Assembly: GCF_038452275.1 (NCBI RefSeq)
Contig: NZ_CP141643.1
Span: forward strand, 1,860,001 to 1,924,000
Origin: Corynebacterium sp. BD556
GTDB lineage: Bacteria > Actinomycetota > Actinomycetes > Mycobacteriales > Mycobacteriaceae
Reading direction: 5' to 3'
DNA: 64,000 bases
Shown here: one piece after another, positions 54,433 through 64,000 of the stretch
Numbering within the stretch: the first letter of the stretch is position 1
How the letters are laid out: each line of letters starts with the position of its first letter
Translations under genes and position numbers: made by a program
The notes under the pieces: generated by a model
Seen by the model: only the letters and a program-made list of their open reading frames with translations
Told to the model about the DNA's origin: nothing
The model's database searches: none

Positions 54433-54438
54433 ACGATA
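54433..54438 (-). promoter_or_regulatory. -10 box of leaderless pcnA promoter
   Basis: On the minus strand TATCGT lies 7 nt before the GTG at 54425. The divergent nudix gene has TACGAT (54500-54505) 7 nt before its ATG, so both transcripts appear to begin at the start codon. Confidence 0.6.
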
Positions 54439-54512
54439 CCCGTCTGACCAAGCCACTCCGGAGGGTGCTGCAAAATACCAAAAAGGCATCACAGGCAGAT
54501 ACGATAGTGCGG

Positions 54513-55400
54513 ATGACTGACAACACTCGGCCCAGCTCGGGCGACTCCCAGGGACCGCAAGGCGGTGGACGCCACCGGCGCGGACGGCGCCGCCGCGGCT
54601 CCCGAGCGAGCGGCAAACCCCAGCAAGAACGGGCACAGAGTGAAGAAAAGGCACCTGGCGCAGGCGCGGGTGCCGGTGCGGGCGCCGATCAGAAGCCGAA
54701 ACGCAGCAGACGCCGCGGCCGCGGCAAAGGCAGCGGGCACGCTGACAAACGCTCCGATCAACCCAAACCGGGCAGCAACCGCCGCCGCACCAACAGGGGG
54801 CACGGCCGTCCCGGCAACCGCGGCAGCAACCGGCCCGGCGTTCGCTACCGCAACAACCCGCGCAACCCCCACTACAGTCACGGCAACGACTCCACCATGG
54901 AGACTCGCGACGAAACATCCGCTGGCGGCCTCGTCGTCTCCGGGATGGCCGAAGCGGTCGCCGACAACGGCTCCGTCGACTTGGCGCGCATTTACGTCGC
55001 CCTCATCGGCCGCATCGACCGACGTGGACGCCTGTTGTGGTCTATGCCGAAAGGCCACGTCGAGCCGGGCGAACACCAGTGGAAAACCGCCGAGCGCGAA
55101 GTGTGGGAAGAAACCGGCATCCGCGGCGAAGCCTTCGACTCCCTCGGAGTGATCGACTACTGGTTCGTCTCCGACGGGGTGCGCATCCACAAAACGGTGC
55201 ACCATAACCTCTTGCGCTTCGTCGACGGTATCCTCAACGACGATGATCCAGAAGTCACCGAAGTGACCTGGGTGCCCATGAGCGAGCTGATCGAGCACTT
55301 GGCCTACGCCGACGAACGCAAACTCGCCCGCATCGCCTTCGACCGCATGCCCGAACTTGCCAGGAAGGAAGCCGCCGCCGGAAGGGCCACACCGCGATGA
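54513..55400 (+). CDS. NUDIX hydrolase with long basic N-terminal extension
   Basis: 295 aa. Residues 1-130 are low-complexity, rich in Arg, Gly, Asn and Pro ([25 protein letters not shown]), probably disordered and able to bind nucleic acid. The Nudix box is [20 protein letters not shown] followed by TGI near residue 190, a complete GX5EX7REUXEEXGU. The substrate is unknown. The gene opens the conserved cluster that leads to murJ. Its ATG is leaderless, and its end overlaps the next start by ATGA. Confidence 0.9.
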   Translation: MTDNTRPSSGDSQGPQGGGRHRRGRRRRGSRASGKPQQERAQSEEKAPGAGAGAGAGADQKPKRSRRRGRGKGSGHADKRSDQPKPGSNRRRTNRGHGRPGNRGSNRPGVRYRNNPRNPHYSHGNDSTMETRDETSAGGLVVSGMAEAVADNGSVDLARIYVALIGRIDRRGRLLWSMPKGHVEPGEHQWKTAEREVWEETGIRGEAFDSLGVIDYWFVSDGVRIHKTVHHNLLRFVDGILNDDDPEVTEVTWVPMSELIEHLAYADERKLARIAFDRMPELARKEAAAGRATPR

Positions 55401-57979
55401 AACCAGCGCTCGGCAAACTACAGCGCGCGGGCACCCGCGTACTAGCAGCACTTGCCACGCTCGGACTGGCGGCTGCGGGCGCGCCGGGCGCACACGCGCT
55501 GCCTATCCCCACCGCCCCGGATAATCCGGCGGTGGCCGCGCAATGGGCCAACCCCGCCATTCGCCCGAATGAGGGACAACAGGCCTCCATCGAACTGCTC
55601 AAGGCACCCGTTTTTTTGGCCGCCCATGCGCCACTGTCTATCACCGTCCGGGTGACCAACCACTCCGCCGAAACACTCGGCAACTTGAGCGTGACTGCGC
55701 GGCGTGGCCCCGCCACCGGATCCGTGGATGACCAGCGCGCGGCCACCATCGCCGAGATCAGCGAATACTCTGTGGTGGGGGAGCAAAGGAGTGTGGGCAA
55801 GCAGCTCGCCCCCGGCGAATCAACCGAGCTCAGCATCGAAATCGCCGAATCTGAACTGCCGCTGCCCGGGCTGAGTACCTACCCGGTCATGCTGGTGCTT
55901 GCGGGTGAGCGCGGCTTGCTCGACACCGACCGTTTCCACATGGCGGTGCGTGGCACGGTCGACCAACCCCGCGCCGGGCTGAGTGTTTTGTTTCCGGTGA
56001 CCGCGCCCGTAGACATCGTGCCGGGTGAAACCGGCACCGCGCCTGACCCGGCGCCGCTGCTGATGTCTTCTGAGCAACTCGCCGATCAGCTTGCGCCTGG
56101 CGGGCGCTTGAGCGAGCTTGTGCGCATTTTTGCTGACAGCACCGCCGAGCCCGCGACCGCGCACAGCACGTGCATGGCCATCGACCCGGCGTTGGTGTTG
56201 ACTGTTGAGCGGATGAGCCAGGGCTACACGGTCTCGACGCGGCGCCCCGATGTGGTGGAGCAGCCGAAGCGGTTGCGTGATAGCTGGGGTTCGCCCGGCG
56301 ATGAAGTCTCCGGGGCTCGGGGCCGCGGTGCCGAGGATGCCAAAGCTTGGCTAGACACGGTCGCAGACATCGCCGCGACCCGCTGCATTGTGGCGTTGCC
56401 GTGGGCAAACGCGGACGTCAACGCGGTGGCGCGGACCGGTGATGTGTGGCTGATGCGCGAGGCGATCGAGCGTGGCCCCTTCACCCTGGAAAAGATCCTG
56501 GGCACGGCGGGCGTCAAAAACACGGTTCTGACAGGCACGGGATACATCGAGCCTGGGGTTTCGGCTGGCCTCGGCTGGGCGGACCACTTCCACTCTCAAG
56601 TGGGCCAAGAAGGCATGGCGAAGCTTGTGGAAAAGGCTCAGTCGCCTGAGGCGCGCCCGTCGCGAAGCGGTGGCGGACGCATCGACGGTGAAAGCCGCGC
56701 CGCGCTCGACCAGTCTTTTGTGCCCGGCCCGGAGCGTGTTGCCGCGCCTGAGCCCGCGCAACCTGTGCGCGCGCTCGTGGCCGACACCACCGTGCAGCAC
56801 GACCCGGCGGGGGAGAGGTTTTCCTGGCTCGCACCCGGGGTCATGGCCGTGGAGTACCAAGGCTCGCTGGCTTCTGTGCTTGCGGCGGTTGGCCCGCACC
56901 CGGAAACTACTGGTCACTCGCCGCAGATCTTGCGCTCGCAACTGACCGCGGATTCCCAACAGGCGCGCGCGATCAACGCTGCGGCCGCTGTGCATCTCGC
57001 GCTGGCCAACGCGCGCGCCGGCGCCGCGGAGGAGTCACAACCGAGGCCCGTTATGGTGCTGCCTCCCGCAGCGTGGGAGGCAGCAGACGCGGAGGTAATT
57101 ATGGAGGCGGTCGCCGGTGAGCTTCGCGACGCCGCCTTGCCCCTGTCCCTGGAGCAGTACCTACTGCCGGAACACAGCAACGTTTCACGTGAAACAATCC
57201 ACAGTATACCGCCGGCGACGCAGGTCGGCACCCCCGAAAAAGATCCGGCCGTTTTCTCCGACCAAGAAGTGCTCACCGCAGTGCAGCAAGCGAAGTTCGC
57301 CAATGATCTCACCGGGCTGCTCAGCCACGACGACGCTATCGCCCTGCAGCCCTACGGCTTCACCTTGCCGCTGCGCCGGGACATCCTCGCAGCTTTAAGC
57401 GTCACCGGCCGGCGCGCCCAAGACGCCCACATGGCTAGCGTTCGCACCACCCGCGACCGGCTCGCCGCCAACCGCGACACCATGAATCAGCTTCGCGGTT
57501 CGATCACCCTCATCCCGCCCGGCAACGTCTACACCCGGGCCTCGCCCTCCTCGCCGCTGCTCATCGTCGCCCAAAACGGTTTACCGCTGCCCGTGGCCAC
57601 CAACATCCTCTACACCGCCCCGGAGGGAGCGCAGCTCAACACCCCCTCAGATATGCGCATCCCCGCGCACGGCTCCGTCACCGCACAGATGACAGCCGAC
57701 CTGCCCGACAACCGCGACACTGACCTTAAGCTTTTCCTCGCCTCCCCGGACGGGGAGCCGATTTCCCAGCCAGTGGACATCACCGTGCGCACCCTTGAAG
57801 TGCCCAAGCGGGGGTGGACCATTCTCGGGGCGCTCGTCGCCGGTTTCGCGGTGCTCGTGGTGGCCACAGCCGGCAGACCTCGCCGCACCAAGGCTCGTCT
57901 ACCAGGCACCGCGCCGCCAGGACAGGAAACTCCACGACAATCACCCCCCGACAAAAACGAGAGACACACCAAGAAGTGA
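55397..57979 (+). CDS. DUF6049 family secreted/membrane protein, 860 aa
   Basis: A signal peptide ([21 protein letters not shown]) is followed by a long extracytoplasmic region with beta-rich repeats ([19 protein letters not shown]) and a large central domain of about 500 residues ([20 protein letters not shown]). The region near 820 is a single membrane helix, [20 protein letters not shown], with a short basic tail. DUF6049 proteins accompany murJ in actinobacteria, which suggests a role in peptidoglycan precursor export or wall assembly (inference). Start and stop overlap both neighbours by 4 nt. parS site 6 lies in the coding sequence. Confidence 0.88.
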   Translation: MKPALGKLQRAGTRVLAALATLGLAAAGAPGAHALPIPTAPDNPAVAAQWANPAIRPNEGQQASIELLKAPVFLAAHAPLSITVRVTNHSAETLGNLSVTARRGPATGSVDDQRAATIAEISEYSVVGEQRSVGKQLAPGESTELSIEIAESELPLPGLSTYPVMLVLAGERGLLDTDRFHMAVRGTVDQPRAGLSVLFPVTAPVDIVPGETGTAPDPAPLLMSSEQLADQLAPGGRLSELVRIFADSTAEPATAHSTCMAIDPALVLTVERMSQGYTVSTRRPDVVEQPKRLRDSWGSPGDEVSGARGRGAEDAKAWLDTVADIAATRCIVALPWANADVNAVARTGDVWLMREAIERGPFTLEKILGTAGVKNTVLTGTGYIEPGVSAGLGWADHFHSQVGQEGMAKLVEKAQSPEARPSRSGGGRIDGESRAALDQSFVPGPERVAAPEPAQPVRALVADTTVQHDPAGERFSWLAPGVMAVEYQGSLASVLAAVGPHPETTGHSPQILRSQLTADSQQARAINAAAAVHLALANARAGAAEESQPRPVMVLPPAAWEAADAEVIMEAVAGELRDAALPLSLEQYLLPEHSNVSRETIHSIPPATQVGTPEKDPAVFSDQEVLTAVQQAKFANDLTGLLSHDDAIALQPYGFTLPLRRDILAALSVTGRRAQDAHMASVRTTRDRLAANRDTMNQLRGSITLIPPGNVYTRASPSSPLLIVAQNGLPLPVATNILYTAPEGAQLNTPSDMRIPAHGSVTAQMTADLPDNRDTDLKLFLASPDGEPISQPVDITVRTLEVPKRGWTILGALVAGFAVLVVATAGRPRRTKARLPGTAPPGQETPRQSPPDKNERHTKK
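57181..57196. other. parS: parS site 6 (one mismatch) inside the DUF6049 gene
   Basis: CGTTTCACGTGAAACA matches parS at 15 of 16 positions. It encodes part of NVSRETI in the DUF6049 protein. Confidence 0.85.
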
Positions 57980-60900
57980 CTGAGGACCATCCGCAGCAGG
58001 AACCCGCCGGCTTCCGGCGGCGTATTGTCACGCCGGCACCACCCGCGCCGGTCCCGGCCCCGCGCCAGAAGAAACCGACCCCCGAAGAAGAAGCTGGCGA
58101 GGACCGCTCCGCTCTGACCATCAGCCCCTCCGGCGAAACCGCGGTGGAGACCGACCCCGCGACCGGCACGTCCACCGGCAGCAGTGAGCACAACACCTCC
58201 AACACGGACGTGGTGCGCTCCACCGGCTCCATGGCCATCGCCACCTTGATCTCTCGTATCACCGGGTTCATCCGCACCGTACTCATTGGCGCTGCCCTCG
58301 GCGCCCCAGTCGCCTCCGCCTTCAACACCGCCAACACACTGCCGCACCTGATCACCGAGATCGTGCTCGGCTCCGTGCTCACCGCACTCGTCGTGCCCGT
58401 ATTGGTGCGCGCCGAAAAAGAAGACGAGGACGGCGGCGAAGCCTTCATCCGCCGCCTGTTCACACTGACCTTGACGCTAATGACCGCGGCGACAATCACC
58501 GCGGTCGTCGCCGCGCCGCTGTTGACCCGCGCCATGCTTGACGGCGAAGGTCAAGTCAACGTCGTCCAAGCAACCTCTTTCGCCTACCTGGTGCTGCCGC
58601 AGATCTTCTTCTTCGGCATGTTCTCCCTTTTCATGGCGATCCTCAACACCAAACAGAAATTCCGCCCCGGCGCGTGGGCCCCCGTGGCCAACAACCTCGT
58701 CTCCATCCTTGTCCTCCTGCTCTACATGCGCCTGCCGGGACACCTCGACCCGGCAGCGCCGGCGTCGATAAGCAATCCGCACGTGCTGCTGCTCGGCCTG
58801 GGAACCACCCTCGGCGCGGTTGTGCAATGCCTCATCATGCTGCCCTCGCTGCGCAAACTCGGCATCAATCTGCGGCCCCTCTGGGGCATCGACGAACGGC
58901 TCAAAGCCTTCGGCGGGATGGCTTTAGCCATCATCACCTACGTCGGAATCAGCCAGCTTGGGTACGCAATTACCACCCGCATCGCCTCCGTCGCTGACAG
59001 CTCCGCACCCATCGTCTACCAACAGCACTGGATGCTGCTGCAGGTGCCCTACGGCATCATCGGCGTGACCCTTTTAACCGCGATCATGCCGCGGATGTCG
59101 CGCAACGCCGCCGACGGCGACCACCAAGCCGTCGTCCGCGACCTCACCTTAGGCACCAAGCTCACCTTCATCGCCCTAATCCCGATGATCGTGTTCATGA
59201 CCGCCCTCGGCCCCGACATTGGACACGCCCTTTTCGCCTACGGCAACTTCGACCCGGCTGTTGCCCGCACTCTCGGCCTAACGGTCAGCTTCTCCGCTTT
59301 CACCCTCATCCCTTACGCGCTGGTCATGTTGCATCTGCGGGTGTTCTACGCCCGCGAAGAAGCGTGGACGCCGACCTTCATCATCGCCGGCATCACCGCC
59401 ACCAAAGTCCTTTTGAGCTACCTGGCACCCATGGTCGCTGACTCCACTGAAAACGTCGTGGTGCTGCTCGGTGCCGCCAATGGCTTCGGTTTCGTCGCCG
59501 GCGCGATCATCGGCGCGTTTTTGCTCAAACGGAAGCTGGGCACCCTAGAAGCGGGCTCCGTCATGCGCACCACGTTGTGGGCCCTAGCCGCCTCGCTCGT
59601 GGGCGTGGCCGCCGTCTTTGCGCTGCGTTTGTTAATCCACGACCGGTTGGCCACGAACTCCATCGGCTTTTTAGTCGAGATCATGGTGCTGGGCGTGGCC
59701 TTCCTGATTGTCACTGGGCTCGTGCTGTCGCGCTCGCGTTTGCCCGAGGTGCAAAACCTTGGCCGCGCTTTGGCGCGCATCCCGGGCCTGGGCCGAATCA
59801 TCCGCTACGACGAGGAGAAAACGGTCGAGGTCGGGGAGGTTGACCCGCAAGACATCTCCCAGCAGTTCCTCGTCGGCGACACTTTCAACGCTTCCCCAGT
59901 CCCGCCGCCGATGTCCGCCGGCGTGGTCCGCGGCCCGCGGCTGGTCCCGGGCGCGGCAGTCTCCGACGGCCGTTTCCGGCTGATTCGCGACCACGGCTCC
60001 ACCACCGGAGCCCGTTTCTGGCAGGCCCGCGAACTGTCCACCGACCGTATGGTGGCGCTGACTTTCGTGGACACCACCGGTTCGGCCCCTCTGGCGCCGG
60101 CCTCCCCGCGCGAGGCGGCGATTAACGCGGCAGGGGTGACCCGCCGCACCCGCAAACTTGCTGATTTGAACCACCATGCGATCGCCGACAACGTACAGGT
60201 GTTGTCCTACCGCTCCGGCGCTCTTGTCGTCGCTGATTGGATCCCCGGCACGACCTTAAAAAACGTCACCGAATCCGGCCAGAAACTCCACGCGGAAGCC
60301 GTCGCTTACGCCCTCGCACCGCTTGCCGACGCCATCGCGGCCGCCCACGACGCCGGCATCCCCCTCGGCCTGGACAACCGCAACCGCCTGCGGGTGTCCA
60401 CCGATGGAGTCGTTCGGGTTGCTTTCCCGGCTGTTTTACCCGACGCCACCAGCAAAGACGACGCCGACGCCCTCAGCTCCGCCTTGGCCCTTTTGGCTTC
60501 TGACGTCAACGAGGACGCCAGCTCCGAAGCTCTCGCCGCTTTGACAGCGCGCACCCGCACACTGGCTGAAAACGAAACCTCCTCCGATGACTTCCGCGCC
60601 ATTTCCACGCACCTGGCGGCGATCGGCTCCGGCACGGCGGGAGACAATGCAAAGCTTGCGCCCGCCGCAACGCCGGTTGAGCGTGGCGCCGACACCGGCG
60701 CCGCGTTGGCGTCGCAGCGCAACCTCCGTGCCGCTGTCGAAGCTGACCGCAATTCCGCTGAGCCCGACCCGGAGGATTTGACCGGCGGGTTCGGGCGTAA
60801 GGCCTATAAGCCGGCGGCACTTTTGCTCATTTTGTCGCTGGTGATCGCCACGGTGGTCGTCATCGCGATGCTCACGACCTATCTGCTGGGCACCTTCAGC

Positions 60901-61383
60901 TCCTTCGGATCCCAAACACCCGTGGCGGCCGACCCCGCCCGCAAAACCACACAGGAAGTCGAACAGGGAGTGGCACGCGGCCCGGCGGTGATCATTGAGC
61001 CGCTCACCGCCGAGGTGTGGGGCGTTGACGGTGGAAAAGTCCCCAACGTTGTCGACCGTGACAGCTCCACCACCTGGGTGACCAGTCGGCCCGCCGGGTT
61101 GACCCTGAGCCGCCAAAGTGGGGTTGCCTTCACGGTGGAGCAGGTGCTGATCTACACCAAGGAGGGCGATACTGCTGTGAGCGTCTACGGTGTTCCCGCC
61201 TCAAGCGTTTTCGACCGAAACGTCGAGCTGAGCCTTCTGCCGCAACTTGCCTCCGGGCAGTTGCGGCAGGGTCAGCGCCACATCGACATTAGCTCGCAGG
61301 AGCCGCTCAGTGGGGTGGTGGTGTGGATCGACGGGCCGGTGGAGGTCGAAGACATCATCGTCATCGGCCACAATCCTTCCTAA
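57976..61383 (+). CDS. murJ: MurJ (MviN) lipid II flippase with pseudokinase and extracellular domains
   Basis: 1135 aa from GTG 57976, which overlaps the DUF6049 stop. Residues 1-80 are a Pro-rich cytoplasmic extension. From about 82 (GSMAIATLISRITGFIRTVL) come 14 membrane helices of the MOP fold. Residues about 660-930 form a kinase-like domain (SDGRFRLIRDHGSTTGARFW) lacking the HRD and DFG motifs, thus a pseudokinase as in mycobacterial MviN, where phosphorylation recruits FhaA. A further helix (PAALLLILSLVIATVVVIAM, near 945) precedes an extracytoplasmic discoidin-like domain (VVDRDSSTTWVTSRPAG). It flips lipid II for wall synthesis. Confidence 0.95.
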   Translation: MTEDHPQQEPAGFRRRIVTPAPPAPVPAPRQKKPTPEEEAGEDRSALTISPSGETAVETDPATGTSTGSSEHNTSNTDVVRSTGSMAIATLISRITGFIRTVLIGAALGAPVASAFNTANTLPHLITEIVLGSVLTALVVPVLVRAEKEDEDGGEAFIRRLFTLTLTLMTAATITAVVAAPLLTRAMLDGEGQVNVVQATSFAYLVLPQIFFFGMFSLFMAILNTKQKFRPGAWAPVANNLVSILVLLLYMRLPGHLDPAAPASISNPHVLLLGLGTTLGAVVQCLIMLPSLRKLGINLRPLWGIDERLKAFGGMALAIITYVGISQLGYAITTRIASVADSSAPIVYQQHWMLLQVPYGIIGVTLLTAIMPRMSRNAADGDHQAVVRDLTLGTKLTFIALIPMIVFMTALGPDIGHALFAYGNFDPAVARTLGLTVSFSAFTLIPYALVMLHLRVFYAREEAWTPTFIIAGITATKVLLSYLAPMVADSTENVVVLLGAANGFGFVAGAIIGAFLLKRKLGTLEAGSVMRTTLWALAASLVGVAAVFALRLLIHDRLATNSIGFLVEIMVLGVAFLIVTGLVLSRSRLPEVQNLGRALARIPGLGRIIRYDEEKTVEVGEVDPQDISQQFLVGDTFNASPVPPPMSAGVVRGPRLVPGAAVSDGRFRLIRDHGSTTGARFWQARELSTDRMVALTFVDTTGSAPLAPASPREAAINAAGVTRRTRKLADLNHHAIADNVQVLSYRSGALVVADWIPGTTLKNVTESGQKLHAEAVAYALAPLADAIAAAHDAGIPLGLDNRNRLRVSTDGVVRVAFPAVLPDATSKDDADALSSALALLASDVNEDASSEALAALTARTRTLAENETSSDDFRAISTHLAAIGSGTAGDNAKLAPAATPVERGADTGAALASQRNLRAAVEADRNSAEPDPEDLTGGFGRKAYKPAALLLILSLVIATVVVIAMLTTYLLGTFSSFGSQTPVAADPARKTTQEVEQGVARGPAVIIEPLTAEVWGVDGGKVPNVVDRDSSTTWVTSRPAGLTLSRQSGVAFTVEQVLIYTKEGDTAVSVYGVPASSVFDRNVELSLLPQLASGQLRQGQRHIDISSQEPLSGVVVWIDGPVEVEDIIVIGHNPS

Positions 61384-61496
61384 AGGTTCCGCCCGCAATG
61401 TCCACTAAAGTGTGCTCCGCGCCATAAACAAAACACGCCGGGTGGGGCACACTGGTCAAGGCAACTACCAGCTAGAGCGGACTTTCGGGGGAAAGC

Positions 61497-62147
61497 ATGT
61501 CGGGGGCGACGAGGTGGGCGGAAGAGCCGAACACACGTGCAGAAGCGGAGGCGGACAACAAGCTCGTCGAGGCGTACATGGGCGGGGACCCGCGGGCTTT
61601 CGCGGCGATCGTGCAGCGGCACAAACCGCGCCTGGTCTACATCGCCAGGCGCTACTCACGCAACGAAAACGACGTCGAGGATATTCTCCAGGAGGCGTTG
61701 TTTAAGGCGTCGCGAAGCATGCACACCTACCGCCACGAATCGACGCTGTCGACTTGGCTGCACCGCCTCGTCATGAATTGTGGTTTTGACCACGCCAAAG
61801 CCCGCCGCCGACGCGAAGGAGAGGTCAGCATCGACGATGATCGCCGTATTTCTGTCGATGCCAACCTCTCGCTGGCGCACGACCCCATGTCGCACCTTGA
61901 CCGCGCCATCCTTGTCCGCCAGGCCTTAGCCGATCTTCCCGAAGCCCAGCGGTTGGCACTGTTGCTTATCGACGTCGCCGGGCTGACCGTCGACAACGCC
62001 GCCGCTGAAATGGGGGTCCAACCCGGCACCGTGAAATCGAGGCGCGCCCGAGCCCGCGTGGCGCTGGCGGAATTTATCAAAACGCGGGAGAACATCAGCC
62101 TGGTTGAGCAGGCGAAGCAGCACCCTTTGCCGCCGGGAGTAGACTAA
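61497..62147 (+). CDS. sigM: ECF RNA polymerase sigma factor SigM
   Basis: 216 aa. Region 2 is DPRAFAAIVQRHKPRLVYIA with DVEDILQEALFKA, then TYRHESTLSTWLHRLVMNCG. Region 4 is QALADLPEAQRLALLLIDV with NAAAEMGVQPGTVKSRRARA. In Corynebacterium glutamicum SigM answers disulfide stress and controls trx genes. No anti-sigma gene lies beside it here, as trxB follows after 51 nt. The stop is near a likely promoter region for trxB (TATTAT at about 62154). Confidence 0.92.
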   Translation: MSGATRWAEEPNTRAEAEADNKLVEAYMGGDPRAFAAIVQRHKPRLVYIARRYSRNENDVEDILQEALFKASRSMHTYRHESTLSTWLHRLVMNCGFDHAKARRRREGEVSIDDDRRISVDANLSLAHDPMSHLDRAILVRQALADLPEAQRLALLLIDVAGLTVDNAAAEMGVQPGTVKSRRARARVALAEFIKTRENISLVEQAKQHPLPPGVD

Positions 62148-62198
62148 CGGGCAGTATTATCAGCCCACCACAAGCGTGATTGAGAGACGTTTTTCAAC

Positions 62199-63218
62199 AT
62201 GACCGATCCCGGTTTCAACTTTGTCGTTGCCAACACGGGCCTAGACGCCACCCAGCCCGAAAAAACCCCCGCCACGCCCGCAGATAGCTCGCAGGTGCGC
62301 GAGCTAATCATCGTCGGCTCCGGCCCAGCCGGCTACACCGCCGCCCTATACGCGGCGCGCGCCGAACTAAGCCCCTTGGTCTTTGAGGGCTACGAGTACG
62401 GCGGCGAGCTGATGAACACCACCGAAGTCGAAAACTACCCCGGTTTCCAAAACGGCATCATGGGCCCTGAGCTCATGATGGAGATGCGCGCCCAGGCCCA
62501 GAAATTCGGTGCCGATATGCGCGTTGAGCAGGTCGACTCGGTCGACTTCAGCGAGGCGATCAAAAAGGTCACCGTCGGCGACGAAGTGTACTTTGCCAAA
62601 GCTGTCATCTTGGCCACCGGCGCGGCTCCGCGCCACCTCGGTATACCCGGCGAGGCCGAGCTGACTGGCCGCGGCGTGTCCACCTGCGCCACCTGCGACG
62701 GTTTCTTCTTCAAAGACCAACACATCGCCGTTGTCGGCGGCGGCGACTCCGCCATGGAGGAGGCGAACTTTTTGACTAAGTTCGCCTCCAAAGTTTCCTT
62801 GATTCACCGCTCGGAGAATTTCCGCGCCTCCAAAGTCATGCTTGAGCGCGCCCGCAGCAACGACAAAATCGACTTCATTACCCACACGCTCGTCGAGGGT
62901 GTTCAGGAGGCCGATAACAAGGTGTCGGGTTTGAAAATCCGCAACCTGATCGACGGCACCGAGCGGGTCTTGGACGCCACCGCCATGTTTGTCGCCATCG
63001 GCCACGACCCGCGCTCGGGCTTCCTCAACGGCCAGGTCGCTACCGATTCCAAGGGCTACGTTTTGGTGGAAGATCCCTCTACCCGCACCAACGTCGCTGG
63101 CGTGTTCGCCTGCGGCGACCTGGTGGACAAAACTTACCGCCAGGCCGTCACCGCGGCTGGCTCCGGCTGCCGCGCGGCCATTGATGCCATCCACTACCTG
63201 GAAGCGTTGGAGGCTTAA
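62199..63218 (+). CDS. trxB: Thioredoxin reductase
   Basis: 339 aa flavoprotein with [20 protein letters not shown] (FAD dinucleotide fold), the redox-active CATCDG near residue 165, [16 protein letters not shown] (NADPH fold) and [20 protein letters not shown] (FAD end). It reduces TrxA with NADPH. Placement after sigM fits control by thiol stress. Confidence 0.97.
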   Translation: MTDPGFNFVVANTGLDATQPEKTPATPADSSQVRELIIVGSGPAGYTAALYAARAELSPLVFEGYEYGGELMNTTEVENYPGFQNGIMGPELMMEMRAQAQKFGADMRVEQVDSVDFSEAIKKVTVGDEVYFAKAVILATGAAPRHLGIPGEAELTGRGVSTCATCDGFFFKDQHIAVVGGGDSAMEEANFLTKFASKVSLIHRSENFRASKVMLERARSNDKIDFITHTLVEGVQEADNKVSGLKIRNLIDGTERVLDATAMFVAIGHDPRSGFLNGQVATDSKGYVLVEDPSTRTNVAGVFACGDLVDKTYRQAVTAAGSGCRAAIDAIHYLEALEA

Positions 63219-63417
63219 AAAGCGCTGGCGAAGGCTCGGCGGTTTCCCCACGGTGGGGAAGCGTCACTATTGTGGAAACTGTTGTTGCTTCCCTGGCGCG
63301 GCGTTAGCGTCGCGCGGTGTGGGTGGCGAAGCCGGACGTGCCCGCCCCCACATCCTCCGGGCCTGTAGTTTTCTTATCCGCCCGGCACAATACGGTTCCC
63401 GATCCGAAGGAGAAGAT

Positions 63418-63741
63418 ATGAGCGCACCGATCGACGTCACCCAGTCCACGTTTAAAAGTGAGGTCATTGAGTCCGACAAGCCCGTCGTGGTGGATTTTTG
63501 GGCCGAGTGGTGCGGCCCATGCAAAAAGATCGCCCCGGTTCTTGACGAGATCGCGTCCGAGATGTCGGACAAGGTCAAGGTAGCTAAGGTCGATGTTGAC
63601 GCTGAGCGCGGCTTGGGCGCGATGTTCCAGGTCATGTCGATTCCGACTTTGTTGATTTTCAAAAACGGTCAGATGGTCGACCAGATGACCGGCGTGCAGC
63701 CGAAGGGCGATATTCTCGCCCGCTTGGAAAGCCACATGTAG
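63418..63741 (+). CDS. trxA: Thioredoxin
   Basis: 107 aa with the active site VVDFWAEWCGPCKKIAPVLD and the cis-Pro MSIPTLLIFKNG. The ATG at 63418 follows AAGGAGAAGAT. The 199-nt gap after trxB contains a TTTCCCCACGGTGGGGAA dyad near 63243-63260, which might be a terminator remnant or binding site. Confidence 0.96.
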   Translation: MSAPIDVTQSTFKSEVIESDKPVVVDFWAEWCGPCKKIAPVLDEIASEMSDKVKVAKVDVDAERGLGAMFQVMSIPTLLIFKNGQMVDQMTGVQPKGDILARLESHM

Positions 63742-63832
63742 GTGCCTCACCCCAGAGGTATGATAAGGCGTTGTTCATAGTTTCTTCATCAGGGCCAATG
63801 ATGCAGTTCCATACCGTCAAGGAAGGTACCCA

Positions 63833-64000
63833 GTGTCAGATATTTTCCGTGTAGGTGATTCGAGCGCACGCGTTGCTGAAGTGCGTTCGACGCTGGCGCG
63901 GCTGGGCATGCTCGAAGGCTTCGACGGCGATGTGAGCGATTGGAATGACCGCCACTTTTCGCCGCAGGACACGCTTTTCGACGAGCACCTCGCCGAAGCC
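63833..64000 (+). CDS. cwlM: CwlM, peptidoglycan amidase-like regulator (partial)
   Basis: The first 56 codons from GTG 63833 (SDIFRVGDSSARVAEVRSTL) match the N-terminal peptidoglycan-binding repeat of actinobacterial CwlM, an N-acetylmuramoyl-L-alanine amidase-like protein that in mycobacteria activates MurA and interacts with MurJ/FhaA. AAGGAAGG lies upstream. The window ends before the amidase domain. The order trxB-trxA-cwlM continues into parB-parA near oriC in related genomes. Confidence 0.85.
   Translation, partial: MSDIFRVGDSSARVAEVRSTLARLGMLEGFDGDVSDWNDRHFSPQDTLFDEHLAEA

Noticed and set aside
63219..63417. SigM-type promoter (GGGAA... with TGTTG) before trxA
   Set aside because: A partial match exists (GGGGAA and TGTTGT), but the spacing is one base too long and the boxes are too short to claim without start mapping.

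Overview
The window looks like the origin-proximal chromosome of a Corynebacterium (family Corynebacteriaceae). The evidence is a trpE-G-D-CF-B-A operon with a Trp-Trp-Trp leader peptide, a murJ with a long pseudokinase tail, the order nudix - DUF6049 - murJ - sigM - trxB - trxA - cwlM known from the dnaA/parAB side of corynebacterial genomes, and insertion sequences of corynebacterial type (IS1249-like, IS1628-like IS6). Six copies of the ParB-binding palindrome TGTTTCACGTGAAACA (four exact, two with one mismatch) lie between 16.1 and 57.2 kb, which fits a position just beside oriC.

Region 1 (1-15.5 kb) is a decayed accessory island. It starts with remnants of surface or possibly conjugation-type genes (a frameshifted membrane protein, a lipoprotein, a frameshifted NlpC/P60-like gene), an IS256 fragment, and a 0.7 kb inverted-repeat unit carrying one small gene. 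An intact-looking restriction-modification operon follows (two Eco57I-type methylase-like subunits and a GIY-YIG/helicase protein). Its fourth gene is cut by an IS21 element. Next come the wreck of a type ISP restriction enzyme and an Abi-family gene split by an IS3 element, then an IS1249-like transposase relic. It reads as a defence island being dismantled by insertion sequences.

Region 2 (16-34.6 kb) is core chromosome: a lipoprotein, a CAP-domain protein, an MFS exporter, a DUF5129-type membrane protein, a MalK/UgpC-type ATPase, a dicarboxylate/glutamate-type symporter and an SdpI-like protein. The attenuated trp operon follows, then a Rieske lipoprotein, a BASS transporter and two small genes.

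Region 3 (34,648-52,049) is a 17.4 kb IS6-bounded compound element with 8-bp direct repeats AGGTTGAG at its outer ends. It is inserted into the parS-rich zone. It carries a PIN-like (DUF4411) / Xre-ImmA toxin-antitoxin pair, a nest of at least five IS elements, and a tightly coupled foreign operon: a solute-binding-protein-like gene (5' end lost), a JmjC/cupin-4 oxygenase, an MFS transporter and a second HxD...H (2OG-Fe(II)) oxygenase. Two IS elements interrupt the MFS gene. Removing each with one copy of its target duplication restores a 433-codon frame that overlaps both neighbours by 4 nt. This operon is the best candidate for an undescribed system. Its product is unknown.

Region 4 (52-64 kb) is core again: yqgE and the CCA-adding/poly(A) polymerase gene leftward, then nudix-DUF6049-murJ, sigM, trxB, trxA and the start of cwlM rightward. 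Many core genes start 6-7 nt after a TANNNT box with no ribosome-binding site, the signature of leaderless mRNAs.
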